NCBI GenBank assembly: GCA_012727415.1
Contig: JAAYHI010000140.1
Span: forward strand, 1 to 14,387
DNA length: 14,387 nt
DNA from: Bacillota bacterium
GTDB lineage: Bacteria; Bacillota; Proteinivoracia; UBA4975
Direction of reading: 5' to 3'
Shown here: piece by piece, positions 6,050 to 13,130 of the stretch
Position numbering within the stretch: position 1 is the stretch's first letter
Layout: every line of letters starts with the position of its first letter
Notes under the pieces: generated by a model
What the model was told of the DNA's origin: nothing
Databases searched by the model: none
Seen by the model: only the letters and a program-made list of their open reading frames with translations
Made by a program: the position numbers and the translations under genes

Positions 6050-7500
6050 AACCTTTGCTGCCCCTGATTTTTGAAAGGAGCGTCGCCGGCCGCACAGGCT
6101 ATTCCCTGCCACCCGCTGAATTTCCCCTGGAGGGCATAGAGCAGCTGTTGCCTCAGGACCAAGTGCGGCAGAAACTGCCTCTATTGCCCGAGGTCAGTGA
6201 AGGCGATGTAATCCGCCACTACATTAACTTGTCTCTGCTCAATCACAACATTGACCGGGGTTTTTATCCCCTGGGATCATGCACCATGAAGTACAATCCC
6301 AAGGTCAACGAAGATGTCAGCAGACTCCCGGGCTTTGCCAGGCTGCATCCTCTGGTGCCGGAAGAGAATGCCCAGGGGGCCCTGGAGCTGATTTACCGGC
6401 TGGAACAGTACCTGGCAGAAATAAGTGGCATGGATGCAGTGAGTTTGCAGTCGGTGGCCGGGGCCCATGGGGAATTCACCGGCCTGAAAATCATCCTCGC
6501 CTACCACAAGGCCCGAGGTGATTTCCGGCGGCAGACCATTCTTGTCCCCGACTCTGCCCACGGCACCAACCCCGCCAGCGCAGCCATGGTAGGCATGAAG
6601 GTCGTCCAGGTTGCCTCAGACGCCAATGGCTGTGTGTCTCTGGAGGACCTGCGGGCCAAGACTGATGACACTGTGGCGGCTTTGATGCTTACTAATCCCA
6701 ATACCCTGGGCCTTTTTGACGTCAACATCGGTGCAATTGCAGATATTGTCCATGCTGCCGGCGGTCTCCTGTACTATGACGGCGCCAACGCCAACGCGAT
6801 CCTGGGCAAAGTGCGTCCTGGCGATACCGGCTTTGACGTCGTCCATCTCAACCTCCACAAGACCTTCTCCACTCCCCACGGCGGGGGTGGACCGGGATCC
6901 GGCCCTGTGGGAGTGAAATCTCAGCTCGCCCCCTATCTGCCCGTGCCGCGGGTGGTACAGGGGGGAGAGGGGTACAGCCTGGATTATGATTACCCGCAAT
7001 CAATCGGCAAGATTCACAGCTTCTATGGGAACTTTGCCGTCAACATCAGGGCGTATGCCTACATTCGCATGCTGGGGGCAGAGGGCCTGAAAGCTGTCAG
7101 TGAGGATGCCGTCCTCAATGCCAACTATATCCAGGCCAGGCTCAAGGATGCATACCACCTGGAATACGACCGCCTGTGTATGCACGAGTTTGTCCTTTCG
7201 GCAAAGCGCCAATTAGCCAAGGGGGTAAAGACCTTGGATATCGCCAAGAGACTGCTGGATTTCGGCCTTCACCCCCCCACGGTGTATTTCCCTCTGATAA
7301 TCGAGGAGGCCATGATGATTGAGCCCACCGAGACTGAGGGCATGGAGACCCTGGATTACTTTATTGAGGCCATGCTCCAGATTGCCAGGGAAGCCGAAGA
7401 GAATCCTGAAATAGTGCTTGGCGCCCCCCATACCACTCCCATTTCCCGCCTCGATGAAGTCGGTGCTGCCAGAAATCCTGTCTTGAAGTGGCAGCCATAG
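6046..7500 (+). CDS. gcvPB: Glycine dehydrogenase (decarboxylating) subunit 2
   Basis: This is the beta, catalytic subunit of the split glycine decarboxylase. It is 484 aa, normal for the family. The PLP Schiff-base lysine is Lys272 in LNLHKTFSTPHGGGGPG, followed by the glycine-rich loop. DSAHGTNPASAAM (169-181), MLTNPNTLGLF (214-224) and YYDGANANAILG (243-254) form the rest of the cofactor site. The start is GTG 6046, overlapping the gcvPA stop (GTGA), with GGGAGG (6033-6038) 7 nt upstream. A 59-nt gap containing a perfect hairpin separates it from lpdA, the only sizeable gap inside the operon. Confidence 0.97.
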   Translation: MKPLLPLIFERSVAGRTGYSLPPAEFPLEGIEQLLPQDQVRQKLPLLPEVSEGDVIRHYINLSLLNHNIDRGFYPLGSCTMKYNPKVNEDVSRLPGFARLHPLVPEENAQGALELIYRLEQYLAEISGMDAVSLQSVAGAHGEFTGLKIILAYHKARGDFRRQTILVPDSAHGTNPASAAMVGMKVVQVASDANGCVSLEDLRAKTDDTVAALMLTNPNTLGLFDVNIGAIADIVHAAGGLLYYDGANANAILGKVRPGDTGFDVVHLNLHKTFSTPHGGGGPGSGPVGVKSQLAPYLPVPRVVQGGEGYSLDYDYPQSIGKIHSFYGNFAVNIRAYAYIRMLGAEGLKAVSEDAVLNANYIQARLKDAYHLEYDRLCMHEFVLSAKRQLAKGVKTLDIAKRLLDFGLHPPTVYFPLIIEEAMMIEPTETEGMETLDYFIEAMLQIAREAEENPEIVLGAPHTTPISRLDEVGAARNPVLKWQP

Positions 7501-7514
7501 CTAAATTAAAATCT

Positions 7515-7540
7515 GAAGTCGGAGGGTTCCCTCCGACTTC
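7515..7540. repeat. Perfect 12-bp hairpin between gcvPB and lpdA
   Basis: GAAGTCGGAGGG (7515-7526) and CCCTCCGACTTC (7529-7540) are exact reverse complements separated by TT, effectively an 11-bp stem with a GTTC loop. No T-run follows on the plus strand, so it is not a normal forward terminator. On the minus strand the hairpin is followed by a moderately T-rich stretch, so it could stop antisense transcription. It may instead protect or divide the gcv mRNA. Confidence 0.8.
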
Positions 7541-7559
7541 CAGCAAACGGGGTGTTACA

Positions 7560-8936
7560 GTGTATGATGCAGTAATTATTGGCGGCGGCCCTGGGGGATA
7601 CATGGCCGCCATCCGCGTTGCCCAGTTGGGTGGCAAAGTTTTGTTGGCTGAAGCCAGGGAACTGGGAGGTACATGCCTTAACAGAGGCTGTATTCCCACA
7701 AAGGCCATGGCCCACTCGGCAGCGATGTATGCCAAGGCCTGCCAGGGGGAGGCCATTGGCTTGAAATTCTCCCAATTAACCCTAGACTTTGCCGGGGTGG
7801 CCAGGCACAGGGCTGGGGTTGTCAGCACCCTGGTCCAGGGGATTGAGGGCCTGATGCAGGCCAATGGCATTGAACTCGCCGGCAAAAAGGCCCAAATACT
7901 GGCCCCGGGTACGGTCAGCCTGGGCGATGAGATTGTGGAGACAAAGCATATCATCATTGCAACCGGCTCCCGCCAGCTCCGGCCCCCCATTCCAGGCATC
8001 GACAGTCCAGGGGTGGTGGATACCGATACCATTCTCAACTCCCAGACCCTGCCCCAGTCCATGCTGGTCCTGGGAGGAGGGGTAGTAGGGGCGGAGTTTG
8101 CCAGCATTTTTGCCTCCTTTGGCACCAGAATCACTTTGGTGGAAATGCTGCCGGGGTTGCTGCCGGCAATGGACAGTGAATTGGGCAAGCGCTTAAGCCT
8201 TTACCTGCGCAAGGCTGGGGTGGACATCCTCACCAATACCCGGGTCAGCAGCATCTCCCGCAGCCCCCAAGGCCTGGCGGTGGATTTGGAGGGCAATAAG
8301 GGCAGCACCCGGGTGGAAGTCCAGCAAGTGCTGCTGGCGGCCGGAAGGGTGCCGGACTTCGGAGGCCTGGACTTGGATGGCCTGGGCATTGACCATGACA
8401 GCCGGGGCGGCATCAGGGTTGACGAGACTATGGCCACCAATATTCCCGGCATCTGGGCTATTGGCGATTGCGTCGGCAATATGATGCTGGCCCATGTAGC
8501 CTCCCGGGAAGGAATTGTGGCCGCGGAGAATATCATGGGACTTGGGTCCAGGATGGACTACCGGGTGGTTCCCGCCTGTGTCTTCACCCTTCCTGAGGCA
8601 GCCAGCGTCGGCTGCAGCGAAGATGAGGCCAAGGCGAGAAAGATGGAGTACAAAGTGGCCAAGTTTCCCTTTATTGCCAATGGCAAGGCTTTGGCTCAGG
8701 GAGATGTAGACGGAATGGTCAAAATTGTGGCTGCTGCCAGCGGAGAAATTCTCGGTGTTCACATCATCGGGCCCCATGCCTCAGACCTTATTGGCGAAGG
8801 AGCAGTGGTAGTGCAGCAGCGCTTGACTGCCCGGGAGCTGGCTGGAATTATCCACGCCCACCCCACCCTGGCCGAAGCCCTGGCGGAAGCCGCCCATGGC
8901 CTGGCAGGGGGGTACTTTCATTATCGGGGAAGATAA
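7560..8936 (+). CDS. lpdA: Dihydrolipoyl dehydrogenase (L protein of the glycine cleavage system)
   Basis: A cytoplasmic FAD-dependent pyridine nucleotide-disulfide oxidoreductase that reoxidises dihydrolipoyl-GcvH and makes NADH. The 458-aa product is full length. It has an N-terminal FAD Rossmann motif GGGPGGY (residues 8-14), the redox disulfide Cys39/Cys44 in GGTCLNRGCIPTK, a second Rossmann motif GGGVVGAEFAS for NAD, the FAD-contact region IWAIGDCVG, and the catalytic His in HAHPTLAEA near the C-terminus. GTG 7560 is chosen because GGGGTG (7549-7554) is 5 nt upstream and the protein then begins MYDAVIIGGG as usual. The frame is open back to GTG 7488 through the hairpin, but that 24-residue extension is unlike the family. 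Its place in the operon suggests it serves the glycine system. Confidence 0.96.
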   Translation: MYDAVIIGGGPGGYMAAIRVAQLGGKVLLAEARELGGTCLNRGCIPTKAMAHSAAMYAKACQGEAIGLKFSQLTLDFAGVARHRAGVVSTLVQGIEGLMQANGIELAGKKAQILAPGTVSLGDEIVETKHIIIATGSRQLRPPIPGIDSPGVVDTDTILNSQTLPQSMLVLGGGVVGAEFASIFASFGTRITLVEMLPGLLPAMDSELGKRLSLYLRKAGVDILTNTRVSSISRSPQGLAVDLEGNKGSTRVEVQQVLLAAGRVPDFGGLDLDGLGIDHDSRGGIRVDETMATNIPGIWAIGDCVGNMMLAHVASREGIVAAENIMGLGSRMDYRVVPACVFTLPEAASVGCSEDEAKARKMEYKVAKFPFIANGKALAQGDVDGMVKIVAAASGEILGVHIIGPHASDLIGEGAVVVQQRLTARELAGIIHAHPTLAEALAEAAHGLAGGYFHYRGR

Positions 8937-8938
8937 AT

Positions 8939-8964
8939 TTACGCCACGGATTCCCGTGGCGTAA
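8939..8964. terminator. Hairpin between convergent genes, possible bidirectional terminator
   Basis: TTACGCCACGG (8939-8949) pairs exactly with CCGTGGCGTAA (8954-8964) around an ATTC loop, just after the lpdA stop and 10 bp from the stop of the convergent radical SAM gene. The flanks are AT-rich on both sides (plus: TAATATT; minus: AAATTTATCT) but neither is a clean T-run, so efficiency is uncertain. No other terminator is visible for either operon. Confidence 0.68.
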
Positions 8965-8974
8965 TAATATTGCC

Positions 8975-9889
8975 CTAATTTAAGCGAAAGCTAATATAGC
9001 CCCTATAATCTACTTTTTCCACGGCAGCATCTGCCAGCAACCTCTTGATTACCCCGGGTATATCTTCGGTCCCCCTGCTTTGCAGGAAACTCTCGACTTC
9101 AAATTGATTCATGGGATGGCGCTGGATGATGCTCTTGATGGCAGCGTAGTCGTCAGCGATTTCACTGTGGAAGCCCTGGGAGCTGAGGAGATCGATGGAA
9201 ATGCCCCCCAGGGCAGCAACTGCTCTTGCCATATCTTCATGCCCCAGGGGTTTGACATGGGGTTCCGCCGGCGGCCGGAGGGGAGTGTTTAAATATAACC
9301 TTTGGTACTGCAAATCCTTAAGCAGTTGGGAATACTTGTGCAATGACCCGGCATCGGCATTGCCCTCCATCAGCATAATCTCCAGCCACAGCTGGCCCTG
9401 GTATTGCCGGGAGAAGGTCTGTAACCCCCCATAGACTTCGGCGAATTTTATCTTGCCATGGGGGCGGTTGATTTTTTGAAGGGATTCCTGGTCCCAGGCG
9501 TCCAGGGACAAGAGGACGATATCTGCTTTGCCAAGATCTGCCCTGACTTCCGGAAGGCAGACCAGGGCACCGTTGGTGATGACGGCCACAGGCTTGTCCA
9601 CCCGCTCCTTCACAGCGGTGATGAGGGTCCCCAGCCCTGAGTATAATGTAGGCTCTCCCTCACCCACTATTGTAGCAACGTCGAAGGCAGGTTTCGCCGC
9701 CAGGGTGGTGTCTAATTCGGCGACAATATCGCTGACGGGGAAAAACAGGTCCCGCTTGTTGGTGAGGCGGTCAGTCCGCCCCAGCTGGCAATATATGCAG
9801 GAATAATTGCATGTTTTCCGGGGTATAGGACTGATGCCCAGGGACAGGCCCAGGCGCCGGGAGGGCAGGGGGCCAAAAATGAATTGCAT
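8975..9889 (-). CDS. Radical SAM protein, COG0731/TYW1-like
   Basis: A 304-aa radical SAM enzyme of unknown substrate. The 4Fe-4S motif CxxxCxxC is Cys27, Cys31, Cys34 in TCNYSCIYCQLG, preceded by GPLPSRRLGLSLGI, a start typical of the COG0731 (Fe-S oxidoreductase) group. A GEGEPTLY motif for SAM binding and VAVITNGAL on a later strand follow. The last 70 or so residues (from about IIQRHPMNQFEVESFLQ to the end) resemble a small winged-helix domain, with no extra Cys cluster. ATG at 9889 has AAGGAG at 7 nt spacing. It starts 18 nt after the pyridoxal kinase stop and is surely co-transcribed with it. The family is widespread in anaerobes, but I know of no firm function. Confidence 0.88.
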   Translation of the reverse strand: MQFIFGPLPSRRLGLSLGISPIPRKTCNYSCIYCQLGRTDRLTNKRDLFFPVSDIVAELDTTLAAKPAFDVATIVGEGEPTLYSGLGTLITAVKERVDKPVAVITNGALVCLPEVRADLGKADIVLLSLDAWDQESLQKINRPHGKIKFAEVYGGLQTFSRQYQGQLWLEIMLMEGNADAGSLHKYSQLLKDLQYQRLYLNTPLRPPAEPHVKPLGHEDMARAVAALGGISIDLLSSQGFHSEIADDYAAIKSIIQRHPMNQFEVESFLQSRGTEDIPGVIKRLLADAAVEKVDYRGYISFRLN

Positions 9890-9907
9890 TGAATCACTCC
9901 TTGCAGG

Positions 9908-10777
9908 CTATATTGCTTGAGAAGTGCTGATCAGCACCGGCAGGTTCAAGTTCCCCAGGACTCTTTCCAATAATACGCCTTCCCGCTGGGGGTAGCGGTA
10001 TCCGTAGCTGGCCCTGATCGCTGAGAGAATGAACTGAACAGCGCGGTCCAGGGCTATGGGCAGGCTGTCCCCTCCCAGGAGGCTCCCCACCAGGACGCTG
10101 GTAAACCCGTCGCCCGTTCCCGGGAAATGAGCGGGGATATAGCAACAGTCTACCTTCCAAAAGCGCTGGTCCAAGCTGTTATAGGCGAAGACGCAGGTCA
10201 TGTCAGGGGTGTCGCCGGGAACGCCAGTGATAACCACTGTCCTCGGGCCCAATGCCGCCAAATTGGTCAGCCATTCTTTAATAAGCTGGTGTTCGACCTG
10301 CTCCCGGTACGCTGTATCCAGGAGGAGGGCGGCTTCCGTCAAGTTTGGGGTAATGATGTCTGCCAGTCCAACGAACTTCTTCATCTCGGTTACCATTGTG
10401 TTGTCAAAAGAGCTGTACAGCTTGCCATTGTCTCCCATGACGGGGTCAATGACTATCAGCTGTTCATCCCTGCGAAAGGCGTTAATAAAATCTGTGATAA
10501 TGCCGATTTGTTTGGGAGAACCCAAGTAGCCGGAATAAATGCAGTCGAATTCGGCACCGATTGCTGCCCAATGGGCAATGTATTCTTCCAGATGTTCAGT
10601 GAGATCGATAAACTTATACCCTTCGTAGCCGCCGGTATGAGTCGACAGCACTGCAGTAGGAAGGGGGCATACCTGAACGCCCATGGTGGTTAGAATAGGG
10701 ATGACCATTGACAGAGATACTCTGCCGAATCCGGATAAATCATGAACTGCTGCAACCCTTGGCGATACTCGCTTCAA
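9908..10777 (-). CDS. Pyridoxal/pyridoxamine kinase, PdxY/PdxK-like
   Basis: A 289-aa ribokinase-superfamily enzyme that phosphorylates B6 vitamers in the salvage route to PLP. The N-terminal VAAVHDLSGFGRVSL and PTAVLSTHTGGY (substrate site), the central VIDPVMGDNGKLY, ITPNLTEAALL, and the C-terminal anion-hole motif GTGDGF with the catalytic Asp are all visible and fit clostridial pyridoxamine kinases. The start is TTG (complement of 10775-10777), with GGAGG (complement of 10785-10789) 7 nt upstream; no ATG fits. It is the first gene of a two-gene minus-strand operon with the radical SAM gene. PLP is the cofactor of GcvPB encoded nearby, which may explain the neighbourhood. The gene symbol is left open between pdxY and pdxK. 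Confidence 0.9.
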   Translation of the reverse strand: MKRVSPRVAAVHDLSGFGRVSLSMVIPILTTMGVQVCPLPTAVLSTHTGGYEGYKFIDLTEHLEEYIAHWAAIGAEFDCIYSGYLGSPKQIGIITDFINAFRRDEQLIVIDPVMGDNGKLYSSFDNTMVTEMKKFVGLADIITPNLTEAALLLDTAYREQVEHQLIKEWLTNLAALGPRTVVITGVPGDTPDMTCVFAYNSLDQRFWKVDCCYIPAHFPGTGDGFTSVLVGSLLGGDSLPIALDRAVQFILSAIRASYGYRYPQREGVLLERVLGNLNLPVLISTSQAI

Positions 10778-10800
10778 TGCTTTTCCTCCCCCGTAAAAGG

Positions 10801-10844
10801 AATCTGTCCATATCTTAGCACAACAGAGGGCCCAGGGACAGATT
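10801..10844. repeat. Spaced inverted repeat in the divergent promoter region
   Basis: AATCTGTCC (10801-10809) and GGACAGATT (10836-10844) are exact reverse complements 26 bp apart. They flank the candidate -10 of the minus-strand operon. They may be two half-sites of an operator or a transcript hairpin; no regulator gene is nearby. Confidence 0.5.
10812..10841 (-). promoter_or_regulatory. Candidate promoter for the pdxK-like/radical SAM operon
   Basis: On the minus strand, TAAGAT (complement of 10812-10817) with an upstream TG one base away makes an extended -10. CTGTCC (complement of 10836-10841) is a weak -35 at 18 bp spacing. The -35 lies in the right arm of the inverted repeat 10801-10844. 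Confidence 0.38.
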
Positions 10845-10856
10845 TTCGCGCCAGTA

Positions 10857-10885
10857 TTGTCCCGGGGGCCTGAATAGCGTATACT
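10857..10885 (+). promoter_or_regulatory. Sigma-A-type promoter for pepP-efp
   Basis: TTGTCC (10857-10862) and TATACT (10880-10885) are separated by 17 bp. Transcription would start near 10892, giving a leader of about 60 nt to the pepP start. This is the best promoter match in the window. Confidence 0.68.
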
Positions 10886-10954
10886 TAGGGTAGTTAATTA
10901 TTGCCTGCGCCTGAATAAGGTAAGGGGCGATTACTCGTGCAGGAAGGTGATTTA

Positions 10955-12025
10955 ATGTTATCTCGTGTTCAAAGGGTAAGGGAGGCAATGCCCCAGGAAG
11001 TCGATGGAGTGCTTGCGCTGCAGCCGGAAAACCGGCGCTGGGTCAGCGGCTTTACCGGCTCCAGCGGCATGGCAGTAATCGGGCGCAAGGGACAACCTGT
11101 GTTCCTCACAGATTTTCGCTATACCGAACAGGCCGGCCAGCAGTGTGAGGGCTTTGAAATTGTCCGCCACGGTCAGGATATCGTGGACAGTCTCAGGACT
11201 GTGTTGGCTGACCTTGGGATAACCCGGCTGGGTATCGAAAAGGACTATGTCACTGTAGGCCAGAACGCCAAGTGGTCTGCAGAAATGCCGGGTATCGAGC
11301 TGGTTCCCCTTTCCGATTTTATGCTGGACTTACGGGCTGTCAAGGATGAAGGGGAACTGGAATTGTTGGCGGCGGCCGCTGCCATTGCTGACAAGGCCTT
11401 TGACCATATTCTCGGTTTTCTCAAGCCGGGAATCAGTGAAAGGCGGGTGGCCCTGGAGCTGCAAAGGTATATGGAGGATCTGGGGGCTTCAGGCCCTTCC
11501 TTTGAGACTATCGTCGCTTCAGGGGTTCGCTCTTCTATGCCCCATGGAGTTGCCAGCGAAAAGCTGCTGGAGGAAGGGGATTTTATTACCATGGATTTTG
11601 GCTGTGTCTATAAGGGCTATTGTTCTGATATCACCCGGACAGTGGTTCTGGGGACTGCCAGCCCCCGGCAGCGGGAAATCTATGGCATAGTCCTGGAAGC
11701 GCAACTGGCTGGAGTCGAAGGCATCCGGGCCGGAATTTCCGGGCGGCAAGCGGATGCTCTGGCCCGAGATATTATTGCCGCCAAGGGCTATGGGGAGCAG
11801 TTTGGCCATGGGATGGGGCATGGTGTCGGCCTGGCAATCCATGAAAGTCCCCGTGCTGCTGTTGGCAGCAAGGATATTTTTGTCGAGAACAACATCATTA
11901 CCGTCGAACCGGGAATATACATTCCCGATTGGGGTGGAGTGCGCATTGAGGATATGCTGGTTGTCAAAGAAGGCTGCAGCCGCAATCTAACATCTTCCCC
12001 CAAAGAACTCATTGAAATAAAATAG
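10955..12025 (+). CDS. Xaa-Pro aminopeptidase/dipeptidase, M24B family
   Basis: A 356-aa cytoplasmic metallopeptidase that cleaves X-Pro bonds, the usual length for the short clostridial and bacillar form. It has an N-terminal creatinase-like domain (residues 1 to about 130, with NRRWVSGFTGSSG) and a C-terminal pita-bread domain. The dinuclear metal ligands are visible: Asp in TMDFGCVY, Asp in YCSDITRTVVLG, His in GHGMGHGVGLAIHE, Glu in ITVEPGIY and Glu in RIEDMLVV. ATG 10955 is chosen, with GGAAGGTGAT (10942-10951) just upstream; GTG 10937 in frame would add six residues without a site. It is followed closely by efp, a common pairing in Firmicutes. It is often named pepP, pepQ or ypdF-like, so no symbol is given. 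Confidence 0.94.
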   Translation: MLSRVQRVREAMPQEVDGVLALQPENRRWVSGFTGSSGMAVIGRKGQPVFLTDFRYTEQAGQQCEGFEIVRHGQDIVDSLRTVLADLGITRLGIEKDYVTVGQNAKWSAEMPGIELVPLSDFMLDLRAVKDEGELELLAAAAAIADKAFDHILGFLKPGISERRVALELQRYMEDLGASGPSFETIVASGVRSSMPHGVASEKLLEEGDFITMDFGCVYKGYCSDITRTVVLGTASPRQREIYGIVLEAQLAGVEGIRAGISGRQADALARDIIAAKGYGEQFGHGMGHGVGLAIHESPRAAVGSKDIFVENNIITVEPGIYIPDWGGVRIEDMLVVKEGCSRNLTSSPKELIEIK

Positions 12026-12038
12026 AAGGAGGAGGCAT

Positions 12039-12602
12039 ATGATTTCTACCAGTGACTTTCGTACAGGGCTGACAATCGAATTCGAGGGCGGCATTTACAC
12101 CATTGTAGACTTTCAGCATGTCAAGCCCGGCAAGGGGGCGGCCTTTGTCCGCACCAAGCTGAAGAACATTGAGACCGGCGCCGTCACTGAGCGGACTTTC
12201 AATCCCAGGGATAAATTTGAACAGGCCCACATCGACCGCCGTCCCACACAATACCTGTATGAAAGCGATGGCATGTGGAATTTTATGGACAGTGAGGACT
12301 TCAATCAGTATGCCCTGACAGCTGATGAACTGGGAGATGCCGTCAAATATCTGAAGGAAAACATGGAACTGCACTTGCAGTTCTACAAGGGCAAGGTCAT
12401 CGGCGTGGATCTGCCGGTGATTGTTGAGCTGGAAGTAGTGGAAACAGAACCGGGAATTAAAGGTGACACTGCTTCTGGCGGCTCCAAGACTGCCGTCATG
12501 GATACGGGTTTGGTTGTCCAAGTGCCCTTGTTTATCAATGTAGGTGATGTACTGCGTATTGACACCCGCACCGGCAACTATTCCGAGCGGGTCAAGGAAT
12601 AA
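12039..12602 (+). CDS. efp: Translation elongation factor P
   Basis: EF-P binds between the P and E sites of stalled ribosomes and helps peptide-bond formation at runs of proline. The 187-aa protein shows the KOW-like domain I with the tip loop VKPGKGAAFV (residues 28-37; the exposed, often modified residue is Lys32), the central OB domain, and the C-terminal signature TASGGSKTAVMDTGLVVQVPLFI. The start ATG has a near-perfect site, AAGGAGGAGG, a few bases upstream. It is 13 nt after the pepP stop and so in the same operon. Lys rather than Arg at the tip fits the Firmicute type. The modifying enzyme cannot be inferred from this window; no epmA/epmB-like or ymfI-like gene is present. Confidence 0.97.
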   Translation: MISTSDFRTGLTIEFEGGIYTIVDFQHVKPGKGAAFVRTKLKNIETGAVTERTFNPRDKFEQAHIDRRPTQYLYESDGMWNFMDSEDFNQYALTADELGDAVKYLKENMELHLQFYKGKVIGVDLPVIVELEVVETEPGIKGDTASGGSKTAVMDTGLVVQVPLFINVGDVLRIDTRTGNYSERVKE

Positions 12603-12614
12603 ACTTGTGTTTCA

Positions 12615-12637
12615 CGGTCATTATATCGTAGTGACCG
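12615..12637. repeat. Imperfect palindrome/hairpin between efp and the CD1247-like gene
   Basis: CGGTCATTA (12615-12623) pairs with TAGTGACCG (12629-12637): nine pairs with one T-G and a TATCG loop. It is followed by ATTT and a run of A rather than T, so it is not an ordinary terminator. It ends about 10 bases before the ribosome binding site AAGGAGGT (12648-12655) of the next gene. It could be an RNA element or an operator for a dimeric protein. Confidence 0.6.
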
Positions 12638-12661
12638 ATTTAAAAAAAAGGAGGTAGTACT

Positions 12662-13096
12662 TTGAAGAAGCTGCACAAAAAAGTTGCCTACATACACGGG
12701 ATGGCAGAGTGCCTGGATCTGGACAAAAAGGAACCTGTGGCCAAGCTGGTGCTCCAAATGATCGACCTGCTGGATGAATTAGTCGATGAGCTCGATGATC
12801 TCAAGGACAGGGTGGAAGAAAACGAGGACTTCCTGGAAGCTTTGGATGCAGATCTGGCCGATGTGGAGGATGCAGTATTCGAAGATGATGAGGAATGCTC
12901 CTGCCACTGTGAAGACCCGGAAGAATTTGAAATCCAATGCCCTCATTGTGACGCTTTTCTAACAGTTGACGAAGATGAACTTGCGGAGGCGGCAGAGGAT
13001 GAGCTGATAATCCACTGTCCTGAATGTGGCGAGATTATCTTTTCGGAAGAAGATGGTGAAGAAGTAGTTATTACCGAGGACGAAGACAGCGAGTAA
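12662..13096 (+). CDS. CD1247-type acidic protein with zinc-ribbon C-terminus
   Basis: A 144-aa protein that resembles the clostridial CD1247 N-terminal-domain family, of unknown function. Residues 1-30 are basic/amphipathic (KKLHKKVAYIHGMAECLDL), followed by a long helix, probably a coiled coil, to about residue 75. A cysteine-rich tail follows: Cys79, Cys81, Cys83, then CPHC (93-96) and CPEC (119-122), which look like a zinc ribbon. It is strikingly acidic: 53 of 144 residues are Asp or Glu by my count. The start is TTG 12662, with AAGGAGGT (12648-12655) 6 nt upstream. Its position between efp and spoIIIA recurs in clostridia as I know them, suggesting a conserved but uncharacterised role, perhaps in binding an RNA polymerase- or ribosome-like partner (inference only). 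Confidence 0.85.
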   Translation: MKKLHKKVAYIHGMAECLDLDKKEPVAKLVLQMIDLLDELVDELDDLKDRVEENEDFLEALDADLADVEDAVFEDDEECSCHCEDPEEFEIQCPHCDAFLTVDEDELAEAAEDELIIHCPECGEIIFSEEDGEEVVITEDEDSE

Positions 13097-13100
13097 TCTG

Positions 13101-13130
13101 GAAATTTCTTCATAACTGATGGCATAAATA
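13101..13130 (+). promoter_or_regulatory. Candidate sigma-E promoter for spoIIIA
   Basis: GAAATTT (13101-13107) and CATAAATA (13123-13130) with a 15-bp spacer partly match the sigma-E elements KMATATT and CATACANT (five of seven fixed positions each). spoIIIA is known to be sigma-E-driven in Bacillus subtilis. The start would fall near 13137, inside the left arm of the hairpin 13126-13173. Confidence 0.38.

Noticed and set aside
7488..7559. In-frame GTG 7488 as the start of lpdA, overlapping the gcvPB end
   Set aside because: It adds 24 residues encoded largely by the hairpin and unlike the family N-terminus, and it has no ribosome binding site. GTG 7560 has one at 5 nt and yields the normal MYDAVIIGGG start.
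7361..8188. Long minus-strand open frame (275 codons) opposite gcvPB/lpdA, and many similar antisense frames
   Set aside because: They lie opposite clear, full-length enzyme genes, have low-complexity Pro/Ser/Ala-rich translations, and lack ribosome binding sites. They are typical shadows of GC-biased codons.
8939..8964. Attachment site or mobile-element end at the convergent hairpin
   Set aside because: No integrase, transposase or matching repeat was found; the position between convergent stops explains it as a terminator.
10127..10693. Plus-strand 188-codon open frame inside the pyridoxal kinase gene
   Set aside because: It is antisense to a well-supported kinase with conserved motifs throughout; no domain is recognisable in the translation.
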